From an uncultured Faecalibacterium sp. (lineage in GTDB: Bacteria; Bacillota; Clostridia; Oscillospirales; Ruminococcaceae): 64,000 nucleotides of DNA. Below are positions 41,391 to 50,525 of the stretch, piece after piece (position 1 is the first letter of the stretch; each line of letters begins with the position of its first letter). The stretch spans positions 62,001-126,000 of the forward strand of contig CAKSZF010000001.1 of assembly GCA_934525405.1 (NCBI GenBank). The letters run 5' to 3'. A model generated the notes under the pieces. That model ran no database searches. It saw only the letters and a program-made list of their open reading frames with translations, and was not told the origin of the DNA. Position numbers and translations under genes: made by a program.

Positions 41391-42050
41391 TCAGCCTTTT
41401 TGCCAGGCAAGTGCTTCCAGTTGCTGCAATGCCTGCGGGGTGTCTGCATCCAGTAGTTCTGCGCTGTCTGCAATGCAGACCGTGCGCACCTGCGCTGGAT
41501 ACTTTTTAAGCAACACGTTGCCGCCTTTATTTTCCGGCAGGGTGAGCAGTTCTGAAAAGAAGCTGCTTCCAAACAGAACGGGACTTCCGACAAGAGGTGC
41601 CGGGTCGTTATCGGCCACGGCACCCAGACGGAAGATCTCCCGTTCTGTTTCTTTTTGCCATTCTGCCGGGGATGGCTGCTTGCAGCAGAAATGTTTTATC
41701 ATAGCTTCTACCGTCTCCCGACGCAGTAGAGGCTGATCCCCGGGCAGAAACATACAGCCGCTAAGCTCCGGCTGCTGTTCCAGCAGCGCCGAAAGACCCA
41801 GTCGAACGGTATCGTTGCGGCCGGGCAGGCTGTGCAGCAGCACCGGGACGCCCTGCGCCCTGCACAGCGCCTGCACCTCCTCCGAGCGAGTCACCACGAT
41901 ACGGGCGGAGATACCGGGTGTAGCGGTAGCGGCAAAGGCCCGGCAGAGCATGGGCTGCCCGCAAAAATCTGCCAACAGCTTGTTTGCGCCAAAACGGCGG
42001 CTCAGCCCGGAAGCCATGATCACACAGCCGACCGTAAGCGACTTTTTCAT
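41391..42050 (-). CDS. mocA: MocA-like molybdenum cofactor nucleotidyltransferase
   Basis: A 219-residue NTP-transferase. Start motif VIMASGLSRRFGANKLLADF corresponds to the G-x-S-x-RxG-x-NK loop that binds CTP; MFLPGDQPLLRRE carries the metal Asp, and PLVGSPVLFGSSFF the end motif. MocA adds CMP to molybdopterin for the xanthine dehydrogenase family. AAGGGG precedes the start at 42050. It is convergent with the permease and divergent from the hydroxylase operon. Confidence 0.85.
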   Translation of the reverse strand: MKKSLTVGCVIMASGLSRRFGANKLLADFCGQPMLCRAFAATATPGISARIVVTRSEEVQALCRAQGVPVLLHSLPGRNDTVRLGLSALLEQQPELSGCMFLPGDQPLLRRETVEAMIKHFCCKQPSPAEWQKETEREIFRLGAVADNDPAPLVGSPVLFGSSFFSELLTLPENKGGNVLLKKYPAQVRTVCIADSAELLDADTPQALQQLEALAWQKG

Positions 42051-42153
42051 ACAAATACACCCCTTCAGCAGCATTTTATAATAGTATTATACCGAAAGCT
42101 GTGCTAAAATAAAAGAAGAGATATCGCAGCGATAGAAAAGAGAGGTACTGCAC

Positions 42154-42957
42154 ATGATGACGATCCGAGAATATAAGCGGGCAGAAAGTCTGGAGGAAGC
42201 GTGGCAGCTGAACCAGAAAAAGCCAAACCGTATTTTGGGCGGCATGATCTGGCTGAAGATGGAAACCATCAATGTCGGCACCGCCATCGACCTTTCCGGT
42301 CTGGGACTAGATACCATTGAGGAAACCGAGGATAGCTTTTCCATCGGCGCTATGGTCACCCTGCGCCAGCTGGAGCAGCATCCGGGGCTTGCTGCCTACA
42401 CCCACGGTGCCATGCGTGAGGCTGTGCGCCATATCGTGGGCGTGCAACTGCGCAATCTGGCAACGGTGGGCGGCAGCATTTACAGCCGGTTCGGCTTTTC
42501 GGATGTACTGACCATGTTCCTTGCCATGGACTGTGATGTTGAGCTGTACAAAGGGGGTATCCTGTCCCTGCAGGAATACGCCCAGCGCCCCTACGACCGG
42601 GACATTCTGGTGCGGCTGATCGTAAAAAAGACACCGATGCAGCTTTATTACCAGTCGGTGCGCAACAGCCAGACCGATATCCCGGTGCTGACCTGTGCTG
42701 CCGCCCGGATGGAGACCGGCGATTACCGCATCGTCATCGGTGCGCGTCCGCTGCGTGCCGTGCGGTTCGAGCTCCCGGCAGAGCCTGCCCTTGCGGCAGA
42801 ACAGCTTGCTGCACAGTTTGCCGAAAGCGTAAAGGCACAGGTCATTACCGGCTCCAATATGCGCGGCAGCGCCGAATACCGCAGGCATCTGGCTGGCGTG
42901 CTGACAAAGCGCGCGGTACTGGAACTGGAACAGCGTAAAATGCAGGAGGAAAAGTAA
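42154..42957 (+). CDS. Molybdenum hydroxylase FAD-binding subunit
   Basis: A 267-residue protein of the CoxM/XdhB flavin family. It has YKRAESLEEAWQL at the start, GGMIWLKMETINVGTAIDLS, SIGAMVTLRQLEQHP, the FAD motif ATVGGSIYSRFGFSD and the C-terminal domain with VITGSNMRGSAEYRRHL. It passes electrons from the Fe-S subunit to NAD or another acceptor. It is the first gene of a tightly packed operon. ATG 42157 is an alternative start. Confidence 0.88.
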   Translation: MMTIREYKRAESLEEAWQLNQKKPNRILGGMIWLKMETINVGTAIDLSGLGLDTIEETEDSFSIGAMVTLRQLEQHPGLAAYTHGAMREAVRHIVGVQLRNLATVGGSIYSRFGFSDVLTMFLAMDCDVELYKGGILSLQEYAQRPYDRDILVRLIVKKTPMQLYYQSVRNSQTDIPVLTCAAARMETGDYRIVIGARPLRAVRFELPAEPALAAEQLAAQFAESVKAQVITGSNMRGSAEYRRHLAGVLTKRAVLELEQRKMQEEK

Positions 42958-43428
42958 ATGCAGATCACACTTACCTTGAACGGCGTCCGGGTGTCCGAGG
43001 AAATCGCTCCGGATATGCTTTTGATCGATTTTGTCCGCGCACACGGCTGCAAGAGCGTCAAGCGCGGCTGTGAGACCTCCAACTGCGGTCTGTGCACTGT
43101 TTTTATGGACGATAAGCCGGTGCTGTCCTGCTCTGTGCTGGCAGCCCGTGCCGATGGACACAAGATCACCACGCTGGAGGGCCTGCAGGAGGAAGCTGCC
43201 GAGTTTGGTGCTTTTATCGCAGATCAGGGCGCAGAGCAGTGCGGCTTCTGCAACCCGGGCTTTATTATGAACGCGCTGGCTCTGTTCCGGGAGCAGCCGT
43301 ACCCCACTGAAGAGCAGGTGAAGGAATACCTTGCCGGAAACCTGTGCCGCTGCTCCGGTTACGAAGGTCAGCTGCGCGGCATCATGAGCTTTCTGGCATG
43401 GAAAAAGCAGAAGGAGGGTGTACAGTGA
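42958..43428 (+). CDS. Molybdenum hydroxylase 2Fe-2S subunit
   Basis: A 156-residue protein with both clusters of the family: the plant-type set C-x4-C-x2-C (CETSNCGLC) plus a later C (LSCSVLAA), and the C-terminal set QCGFCNPG with NLCRCSGY. It carries electrons from the Mo site to FAD. Its start follows the FAD subunit stop directly, and its stop overlaps the Mo subunit start. Confidence 0.92.
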   Translation: MQITLTLNGVRVSEEIAPDMLLIDFVRAHGCKSVKRGCETSNCGLCTVFMDDKPVLSCSVLAARADGHKITTLEGLQEEAAEFGAFIADQGAEQCGFCNPGFIMNALALFREQPYPTEEQVKEYLAGNLCRCSGYEGQLRGIMSFLAWKKQKEGVQ

Positions 43429-45713
43429 AAACCGTCAACAAACCGTTCCGCAAAAAAGACGCGATGCAGCTGGTCACCGGCCAGCCTGTTTATATGGATG
43501 ACCTTATCCCGCAGGACTGCCTGATTGTCAAGCTGCTGCGCTCGCCCTATGCAAACGCCATCGTCCGTAGCATCAACACCGCCGTTGCCAAAAAAGTGCC
43601 CGGCATAGAGGCTATCTTCACTTGGGAGGATGTGCCGCAGGATGCCCGCCGCTACACGCAGGCAGGTCAGACCTACCCGGAGGCCAGCCCCTATGACCGT
43701 CTGCTGATCGACCGCCATGTTCGTTTTGTGGGAGATGTAGTGGCCATCGTAGCAGGTAAAGATGAAAAGTGCGTGGACAAGGCGCTCAAGCTTATCAAAG
43801 TAGACTACGAGGTGCTGGAAGCTGTGCTGGATTTCCACACTGCAAAGGATAACCCCATCCTTGTGCACCCGGAGGATAACTGGGAAAGCCTTGCCCCCGT
43901 GGGCGCCGACAACAAGCGCAACCTCTGCGCTCATGATGCATGCGGCAATGGTGATATCGACGCTGTGCTGGCCGGGTGCGATGTGGTCATTGACCATGTG
44001 TACCACACCAAGGCCTGCCAGCAGGCTATGATGGAGACCTTCCGCACCTATTGCTCCATTGATACTTACGGCCGGCTGAATGTGCTCAGTTCCACTCAAA
44101 TCGTTTTCCATGCCCGTCGCAATATTGCAAATGCACTGCACATCCCCAAATCCATGGTGCGTGTTTCCAAGCCCCGCATCGGCGGCGGCTTTGGCGCCAA
44201 GCAGACCGCTGTCAGTGAGGTGTACCCGGCCTTTGTGACATGGATGACCAAAAAGCCCTCCAAGCTCATCTTCAGCCGTGTGGAAAGCCAGACGGCTTCT
44301 TCGCCGCGCCACGAGATGGAAATGCACGTCCGTCTGGGCGCTACCAAGGACGGCATCGTGAAGGGCATCGACCTGTATACCCTGTCCAACACCGGTGCTT
44401 ACGGCGAGCACGGCCCCACTACCGTGGGTCTGTCCGGTCACAAGTCCATTCCGCTGTACGGCAAGGCCGAGGCTTTCCGCTTTGTCAGCGATGTGGTGTA
44501 CACCAACCATATGTCTGCCGGTGCATACCGCGGCTACGGTGCTACGCAGGGTCTGTTTGCGGTGGAATCTGCGGTCAACGAGCTGGCACACAAGCTGAAC
44601 ATGGACCCCATTGCGCTGCGCCTGAAGAACACCGTGCAGGAGGGTGATGTGATGCCCGCCTACTACGGCGCGGTAAATACCAGCTGTGCGCTGGACCGGT
44701 GTGTGCTCAAGGTGCGCGAGATGATTGACTGGGAGCACAAGTATCCCGCTCGGGATATGGGCAACGGCAAGATTCGTGCCGTGGGCATGGGTATGGCCAT
44801 GCAGGGCTCCGGCATTTCCGGCATGGACGTGGGCAGCGCCACCCTCAAGCTGAACGATGACGGTTTCTATACCCTGATGATCGGCGCAGCCGATATGGGC
44901 ACAGGCTGTGACACCACGCTGGCGCAGATCGCCGCCGAGGTGCTGGATTGCCCGCTGGATAACATTACCGTCTTTGGCGCGGATACAGATTCCTCCCCCT
45001 ATGATTCCGGCTCCTATGCTTCCAGCACCACCTATGTCACCGGCAAGGCCACCGAAAAGTGCGCTATGAAGCTGCGGGAGCAGATTTGCAAGCTGGGCGC
45101 AGAGCTGCTGGAATGCCCGGCGGATGCCGTGGAGTTTGACGGCAAGGTCGTGTTTGAAAGCGCCGACCCCGCCCGCCAAAAGACCCTGTCCGAGATTGCC
45201 TTTGCTTCCCAGTTCGGCCATAAGATCCCGCTGGAATTTACCGAGACCCACACCTCGCCCTTGTCGCCGCCGCCGTATATGGTGGGTGCTGCTGAGGTAG
45301 AGGTGGACACCGAGACCGGCGAGGTGAAGGTGCTGGAATTTGACGCCTGTGTGGACTGCGGCACCCCCATCAATCCCAACCTGACCAGGGTGCAGGCAGA
45401 GGGCGGCATTCTGCAGGGCATCGGTATGACCCTGACCGAAAACATCACCTACGACAAAAACGGCTACCCGGAGGAGAACTCTCTGTTCCAGTATAAGATC
45501 CCTGCCCGCAACGATATCGGGCATATCCATGTGGAGTTTGAGAACAGCTACGAGCCTAACGGCCCCTTTGGCGCAAAGTCCATCGGCGAGGTGGTCATCA
45601 ATACGCCGCTGCCCGCCATCTCGGACGCTATCTACAACGCCATCGGCACTCGCTTCTACGAACTGCCCATTACCCCGGAGCAGATTGCCATGGCAGTTGC
45701 AGCCAAGCATTAA
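43425..45713 (+). CDS. Molybdenum hydroxylase large (molybdopterin) subunit, xanthine dehydrogenase-like
   Basis: A 762-residue protein from GTG 43425 after AAGGAGGG. It shows the N-terminal domain (GQPVYMDDLIPQDCLIVKLL), GGGFGAKQTA and AYRGYGATQG for the molybdopterin, QGSGISGMDVGSATLKL, DMGTGCDTTLAQIAAEVL and the active-site Glu in GAKSIGEVVINTPL. The enzyme hydroxylates purines or related heterocycles in the cytoplasm. Neighbouring selenium genes mark it as a probable labile-selenium enzyme. No in-frame TGA is present. Confidence 0.9.
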   Translation: MKTVNKPFRKKDAMQLVTGQPVYMDDLIPQDCLIVKLLRSPYANAIVRSINTAVAKKVPGIEAIFTWEDVPQDARRYTQAGQTYPEASPYDRLLIDRHVRFVGDVVAIVAGKDEKCVDKALKLIKVDYEVLEAVLDFHTAKDNPILVHPEDNWESLAPVGADNKRNLCAHDACGNGDIDAVLAGCDVVIDHVYHTKACQQAMMETFRTYCSIDTYGRLNVLSSTQIVFHARRNIANALHIPKSMVRVSKPRIGGGFGAKQTAVSEVYPAFVTWMTKKPSKLIFSRVESQTASSPRHEMEMHVRLGATKDGIVKGIDLYTLSNTGAYGEHGPTTVGLSGHKSIPLYGKAEAFRFVSDVVYTNHMSAGAYRGYGATQGLFAVESAVNELAHKLNMDPIALRLKNTVQEGDVMPAYYGAVNTSCALDRCVLKVREMIDWEHKYPARDMGNGKIRAVGMGMAMQGSGISGMDVGSATLKLNDDGFYTLMIGAADMGTGCDTTLAQIAAEVLDCPLDNITVFGADTDSSPYDSGSYASSTTYVTGKATEKCAMKLREQICKLGAELLECPADAVEFDGKVVFESADPARQKTLSEIAFASQFGHKIPLEFTETHTSPLSPPPYMVGAAEVEVDTETGEVKVLEFDACVDCGTPINPNLTRVQAEGGILQGIGMTLTENITYDKNGYPEENSLFQYKIPARNDIGHIHVEFENSYEPNGPFGAKSIGEVVINTPLPAISDAIYNAIGTRFYELPITPEQIAMAVAAKH

Positions 45714-45719
45714 AAGCAG

Positions 45720-46421
45720 ATGCTGAGTGAAAAAGAGCTTCCGTTTCTGGCAGAGAAGGGGCATATCGTTTCTCTGGTAGGCGGCGGGGGCAAAACGACC
45801 TTGCTGTATGCTATGGCAGACCACTGTGCCCGCAAGGGCTGGCGGGTGCTTGTGATGACGACCACTCATATCCGTCAGCCTGCTGCCTGTTATGCGTCAG
45901 ATGATGCAGCGCTTACTGCCCTATGGAAAGTGGGCAGCTACGCAGTGATCGGCACTCCAGTAGAAAACGGAAAGCTGACCCTTCCGCAGCCGCAGCTTTT
46001 GCACTGGATGACACGGGCAGATGCGGTATTCATTGAGGCAGACGGTGCAAAGCACTGCCCCTGCAAGCTCCCGGCGGCGCACGAGCCGGTGCTGCTACCC
46101 CAAAGCGATATTGTTTTGGCGGTAGCAGGACTTTCGGCACTGGATAGGCCTCTGCGGGAGGGCTGCTTCCGTTATGATACCATCCGTCCGCAGTTTTTAG
46201 CGGCTGCACCGGATGCCCCCCTTACGCCGCACCTGCTGGCACAGCTGCTTGCAAGCACGCAGGGCGGCCGTAAGGCGGTGGGTGACCGGAAGTTTCACGC
46301 TGTGCTCAATCAGGCTGATACGCCGGAATTGCAGCAGCAGGGCATACAAATACAACAGCTTTTGCGTCAACATGGCATTCCGTGTGTGCTGACGCATTTT
46401 GAAGAGGAGGAGCGTGCATGA
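45720..46421 (+). CDS. yqeC: YqeC-family selenium cofactor protein
   Basis: A 233-residue P-loop protein ([19 protein letters not shown]), with MTTTHIRQP and [20 protein letters not shown] as in YqeC. YqeC-type genes co-occur with selenium-dependent molybdenum hydroxylases and are thought to help install selenium in the Mo cofactor. It lies 6 nt after the large subunit and overlaps selD. Confidence 0.85.
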   Translation: MLSEKELPFLAEKGHIVSLVGGGGKTTLLYAMADHCARKGWRVLVMTTTHIRQPAACYASDDAALTALWKVGSYAVIGTPVENGKLTLPQPQLLHWMTRADAVFIEADGAKHCPCKLPAAHEPVLLPQSDIVLAVAGLSALDRPLREGCFRYDTIRPQFLAAAPDAPLTPHLLAQLLASTQGGRKAVGDRKFHAVLNQADTPELQQQGIQIQQLLRQHGIPCVLTHFEEEERA

Positions 46422-47455
46422 GCAAGGATGATAAGATCGTATTCTGTACCGGGGGAGGCTGCACCGCAAAGCTGGGTGCCGGGGTGCTGAGCCGTATTCT
46501 GGAAAAGCTGCCCCGGGGCGAAAAAGACCCGGATCTTCTGGTCGGCTATGACAGCCGGGATGATGCCGCAGTCTACCGTATTACGGACAATATTGCACTG
46601 GTGCAGACTGTGGACTTTTTTCCGCCGATGGTGGATGACCCCTACACCTTTGGGCAGATCGCTGCCACAAACGCCCTGAGCGATGTCTACGCCATGGGCG
46701 GCGAGGTAAAGACCGCCTTAAATCTGGTCTGCTTCCCGGAGGAGATGGATTTGAACGTGTTGGGCGAAATTTTGCGTGGCGGTGCTGAAAAAGTGGCAGA
46801 AGCGGGCGGCAGCCTTGCAGGCGGGCACTCCATTGCGGACAGCGGGGTGAAATACGGCCTTTCCGTGACCGGCCTTGTTGACCCGCACCGGATGTACACG
46901 AACGACACCGGCGCGCCCGGTGATAAGCTGCTATTGACCAAAGCTTTGGGTGTTGGGCTGCTGTGCACGGCAAACCGCGTAGGCGAAGCCGCCCCGGAGG
47001 AAATGGAAGCTGCCATCCGCTCCATGACCACCTTGAACAAAACGGCGGCAGAGATCAGCCGCAAATACCGTGTCCATGCCGCTACGGATGTGACCGGCTT
47101 CAGCTTTCTCGGTCACTTGCACGAGATGATGGGCGGCAGACTTTCCTGCATCATCCATGCAAATGCCGTGCCGGTGCTGCCAGGCGCAGAGAAAGCAGCG
47201 GATGCGTTTTTGTATACTGCCGCCGGGCAGCGTAACCGCAACCATACCGGGCCGTTCGTCCGGTTCGAAAAGGTAAGCTTTGCCATGGAGGAAGTCTTGT
47301 TCGACCCGCAGACCTCCGGCGGGCTGCTGCTGGCGGTAGACCCGGCGGATGCAGCGGCACTAGAACAGGAACTGCGCGCCGCAGGTCTGCCCGCAAGTAT
47401 TGTTGGAGAGATCCTGCCGAAGCAGGAAATCGAGATCACTGTAATGGACAAATGA
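46418..47455 (+). CDS. selD: Selenide, water dikinase (selenophosphate synthase)
   Basis: A 345-residue protein with the [11 protein letters not shown] loop (Cys and Lys at the active site, Cys in place of selenocysteine), [45 protein letters not shown] and GGHSIADSG. It makes selenophosphate from selenide and ATP. No selA, selB or tRNA-Sec is in the window, so it may serve the Mo cofactor alone. Overlaps yqeC. Confidence 0.93.
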   Translation: MSKDDKIVFCTGGGCTAKLGAGVLSRILEKLPRGEKDPDLLVGYDSRDDAAVYRITDNIALVQTVDFFPPMVDDPYTFGQIAATNALSDVYAMGGEVKTALNLVCFPEEMDLNVLGEILRGGAEKVAEAGGSLAGGHSIADSGVKYGLSVTGLVDPHRMYTNDTGAPGDKLLLTKALGVGLLCTANRVGEAAPEEMEAAIRSMTTLNKTAAEISRKYRVHAATDVTGFSFLGHLHEMMGGRLSCIIHANAVPVLPGAEKAADAFLYTAAGQRNRNHTGPFVRFEKVSFAMEEVLFDPQTSGGLLLAVDPADAAALEQELRAAGLPASIVGEILPKQEIEITVMDK

Positions 47456-47469
47456 GAGGAGTAATCAAC

Positions 47470-48084
47470 ATGGCTGAATTTATTAAAGTAGATGCGCTGG
47501 GCGATGCATGCCCGCTGCCTGTTGTCAAAGCGAAAAAGGCTATTTCCGAGCTGAAGGGTGCAGGACAGGTGGAGGTGCTGGTAGATAACGAGATCGCCGT
47601 GCAGAACCTGACTAAGATGGCGCAGCAGAAGGGCTATCAGTACAGTGCCGAAAAGCTGGAAGAACGAAAATATCGCGTGCTGTTCACGCTGGGCGAAGCA
47701 GCAGGCGCCCCGGCAGAGCAGGCTCCTGTCTGCGTACCGGATGCCCGCACCGATACGGTGGTGGCTATTTCCGCTGCCGTTATGGGTGATGGCAGCGAGG
47801 AGCTGGGCAAGACCCTGCTCAAGGCCTTTGTGTTCGCACTGACCCAGCAGGACAAGCTACCCAAGACGATCCTGTTCTATAACGGCGGCGCAGCGCTGAC
47901 CTGCGAAGGCTCTGCCATGCTGGAAGACCTCAAGGCACTGGAAGCACAGGGCGTGGAGATCCTGACCTGCGGCACCTGCCTGAATTTCTACGGACTTACC
48001 GAGAAGCTGGCGGTGGGCAGTGTGACCAACATGTACACCATTGCCGAAAAGCTGACGCAGGCCGGGAACGTGGTAAAGCCGTGA
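47470..48084 (+). CDS. yedF: YedF-like sulfurtransferase-type selenium protein
   Basis: A 204-residue protein. Residues 1-75 are a TusA-like domain with the CPLP motif (LGDACPLPVVKAKKAI), and residues 90-204 a DsrE-like domain (VAISAAVMGDGSEELGKTLL, LTCGTCLNFYGL). It may carry selenium or sulfur to SelD or the Mo cofactor. ATG 47470 is used for GAGGAG upstream. Confidence 0.88.
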   Translation: MAEFIKVDALGDACPLPVVKAKKAISELKGAGQVEVLVDNEIAVQNLTKMAQQKGYQYSAEKLEERKYRVLFTLGEAAGAPAEQAPVCVPDARTDTVVAISAAVMGDGSEELGKTLLKAFVFALTQQDKLPKTILFYNGGAALTCEGSAMLEDLKALEAQGVEILTCGTCLNFYGLTEKLAVGSVTNMYTIAEKLTQAGNVVKP

Positions 48085-49229
48085 TCTATCTGGATAACGC
48101 AGCTACCACCCTGCATAAACCGCCGCAGGTGGAGCAGGCTATTCTGGAGGCACTGCATACGGCTGGCAATCCCGGGCGCGGCGCACACGAACCCACCCTT
48201 CACGCTGCACGGATCGTGTTGGATACCCGTCTGGCGCTGGCAGAGCTTTTTCATGCGCCGGACCCCTCCTGTATTGTTTTTGCCGCCAATGCGACCATGG
48301 CGCTGAACACGGTGCTGAACGGCGTGCTGCACCCGGGCGACCATGTCATCACAACGGTATGCGAGCATAACTCCGTTCTGCGCCCACTATACCGGCTGCG
48401 GGCGCAGGGAGTAGAAGTCTCCTTTACCGGAGTAGATGACACTGCACGGCTGTGCTATGACCAGTGGGAATCGCTGCTGCGCCCCACGACCCGGGCACTG
48501 GTGGTGACGGGGGCTTCCAACGTGACCGGCAACGGCACCGACCTTGCCCGCGCAGCGGACTTTGCCCACCGGCATGGACTGCTGTTCATCGTAGATGCAG
48601 CCCAGACAGCCGGTGCGCAGCACATTGATGTGCAGCAGCTTGGCGTTGATGCCCTCTGCTTTACCGGCCACAAGGCGCTGCTGGGGCCGCAGGGCACCGG
48701 CGGGGCTTATGTGCGCCCCGGGTTACAGGTTGCGCCGCTCCTTGTGGGCGGCAGCGGCGTGCACAGCTTTGACGAAACGCACCCCTTGCAGATGCCCACC
48801 GCACTGGAGGCTGGCACGCTGAACGTGCACGGCCTTGCAGGGCTGTGTGCCGGGGTGCGCTGGCTGCTGGAGCAGGGCGTAGAAAGCCTTGCCGACCGGG
48901 AAAACGCCCTTGCCCGCCTGTTTTACGAGCAGGTGCGTACTGCGCCGGGCGTAACGGTATACGGTGATATGACCATGCAACCCCGTGCGCCCATTGTAGC
49001 ACTGAACATCGGGCGGGAGGATTCTGCCCGGGTGGCAGATATTTTGTGGGAGGACTACGGCATCTGCGTGCGTGCCGGGGCACACTGCGCCCCGCTGATG
49101 CACAAGGCGCTTGGCACGACCGAGCAGGGCGTGGTACGGTTCAGCTTTTCTCATTTCAACACGGAGCAGGAGGTGCAGCAGGCGGTGCAGGCAGTCTGCG
49201 CACTTGCCCGGGAGATTTTATGCGAGTAA
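48081..49229 (+). CDS. SufS-type cysteine desulfurase/selenocysteine lyase
   Basis: A 382-residue class V aminotransferase. It shows MIYLDNAATTLHKPPQ, a His in CEHNSVLRPL, FIVDAAQTAG, the PLP Lys in FTGHKALLGPQGTGG and the catalytic Cys in VRAGAHCAPLMHK. GTG 48081 overlaps the yedF stop. In this operon it probably frees selenium from selenocysteine for SelD; a pure sulfur role is also possible. Confidence 0.88.
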   Translation: MIYLDNAATTLHKPPQVEQAILEALHTAGNPGRGAHEPTLHAARIVLDTRLALAELFHAPDPSCIVFAANATMALNTVLNGVLHPGDHVITTVCEHNSVLRPLYRLRAQGVEVSFTGVDDTARLCYDQWESLLRPTTRALVVTGASNVTGNGTDLARAADFAHRHGLLFIVDAAQTAGAQHIDVQQLGVDALCFTGHKALLGPQGTGGAYVRPGLQVAPLLVGGSGVHSFDETHPLQMPTALEAGTLNVHGLAGLCAGVRWLLEQGVESLADRENALARLFYEQVRTAPGVTVYGDMTMQPRAPIVALNIGREDSARVADILWEDYGICVRAGAHCAPLMHKALGTTEQGVVRFSFSHFNTEQEVQQAVQAVCALAREILCE

Positions 49230-49450
49230 AACGAAGCTACATCGTGCTTTCCTTCCGAACTACCTTGGAGGCTATGGAATGGGAAAAGCAATGCAATGCT
49301 CGGCAGGTGCCCGGACGGCTGATTCCGCTGCCGCGTGAGATCTCGGCGGGGTGCGGGCTTGCATGGCGTATGCTGCCGGAAGATTGGCAGAGCTGGCAGA
49401 CAGAACTGGACAAGACCCAGTTCGATAAGGTAACGCTGGTGGAGCAATAA
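49220..49450 (+). CDS. DUF3343 selenium/sulfur carrier-like protein
   Basis: A 76-residue protein. It has YIVLSFRTTLEAMEWEKQCN, PGRLIPLPREISAGCGLAWR with one conserved Cys. This matches DUF3343, a small presumed Se/S carrier linked to selenium hydroxylase loci. Overlaps the desulfurase stop by 10 nt. Confidence 0.82.
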   Translation: MRVKRSYIVLSFRTTLEAMEWEKQCNARQVPGRLIPLPREISAGCGLAWRMLPEDWQSWQTELDKTQFDKVTLVEQ

Positions 49451-49469
49451 CAGAGGGAGAGGAACACCA

Positions 49470-50525
49470 ATGAACAGACAAACGCTTGCAGAAGTTCTGC
49501 AAGATACAAACCAGCCCGGCAGCTATATGCTGGCTACTGTGCTGGAAGGCGCAGAGACAGGCAGTCAGCTGCTGCTGCGGGACGGAGACGTCCTGTGGCA
49601 GACCCGGAGCGCCGGGCTTTTGCAGCGTCAGCTTGCCGTTCTGCAGGCCTGTACCGCTACGGGCTTTCTTACACTGGAAGGTCAGCGGGTATTTGCCGAG
49701 CGCTTTGGTGCGGTGCCGCAGCTGGTGGTCTGTGGCGGCGGTCATGTTGCTGCTGCCCTTGTAAAACAGGTAAAGCTTCTCGGCCTACCGGTGCTTGCCA
49801 TAGATGACCGGGAAGAATTTACCTGGCAGCTGCGCGCCGCCGGGGCAGATACCGTGCTTTGTGCTCCCTTTGCACGGGCACTTCAGGATGTGCCCGGCGG
49901 GGCAGAGACCTATTTTGCAGTGCTGACCCGCTCCCACGCCTTTGATTTGGATTGCCTTACCCGGATCCTGCAAAAGCCTGCGGCCTATGTGGGAATGATG
50001 GGCAGCCGTGGCCGTGCCGCATTGGTGCGCCGTCAGCTGTTGGAGACCGGATTGGAGCGTCAGCGAGTGGAGTCACTCTGCGCTCCCATCGGCCTTGCAA
50101 TCGGGGCGCAGACCGCTGCGGAGATCGCACTTTCCATTCTGGCACAGATTGTGCAGGTCAAGAATGCCCGCCCCCAGACCGAGGGTTATCCCATCGCATT
50201 GCTGGATGCTATGGTACAGGCAGAAAAAAACCACACCCCGGCAGTGCTGGCTACCATCGTTGCACGGCACGGCTCCACCCCGCGGGATGTGGGCGCAAAA
50301 ATGCTCATCCTGCCCGATGGCAGTACGGTAGGCAGTGTGGGCGGCGGCATCATGGAGCATTACACGGTGCAGGCTGCCCTGAAGCTTCTTGAACAGGACA
50401 CGCATGCCCTGCAATGCCTGCAGCTTTCGGCTGACGGCAAAAACGAGGATGCAGCCATTGCTGCCTGTGGTGGCTCGATGGAGGTGCTTTTGCAGACACT
50501 TTACCCCGGGGAGGAAACAGCATGA
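49470..50525 (+). CDS. XdhC-family hydroxylase maturation protein, swapped domain order
   Basis: A 351-residue protein. Residues 80-235 are the Rossmann XdhC domain (PQLVVCGGGHVAAALVKQVK, DDREEF, MMGSRGRAALVR, GLAIGAQTAAEIALSI). Residues 248-351 hold the XdhC/CoxI domain (ATIVARHGSTPRDVGAKMLI, GSVGGGIMEH). In classic XdhC the CoxI domain is N-terminal; here it is at the end. XdhC guards and sulfurates (or selenates) the Mo cofactor before insertion. Overlaps yqeB by 4 nt. Confidence 0.85.
   Translation: MNRQTLAEVLQDTNQPGSYMLATVLEGAETGSQLLLRDGDVLWQTRSAGLLQRQLAVLQACTATGFLTLEGQRVFAERFGAVPQLVVCGGGHVAAALVKQVKLLGLPVLAIDDREEFTWQLRAAGADTVLCAPFARALQDVPGGAETYFAVLTRSHAFDLDCLTRILQKPAAYVGMMGSRGRAALVRRQLLETGLERQRVESLCAPIGLAIGAQTAAEIALSILAQIVQVKNARPQTEGYPIALLDAMVQAEKNHTPAVLATIVARHGSTPRDVGAKMLILPDGSTVGSVGGGIMEHYTVQAALKLLEQDTHALQCLQLSADGKNEDAAIAACGGSMEVLLQTLYPGEETA

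Noticed and set aside
43368-45869. Long minus-strand open frame (833 codons) opposite the hydroxylase large subunit
   Set aside because: The plus strand encodes a textbook molybdenum hydroxylase subunit; the reverse frame is a His/Gly-rich shadow.
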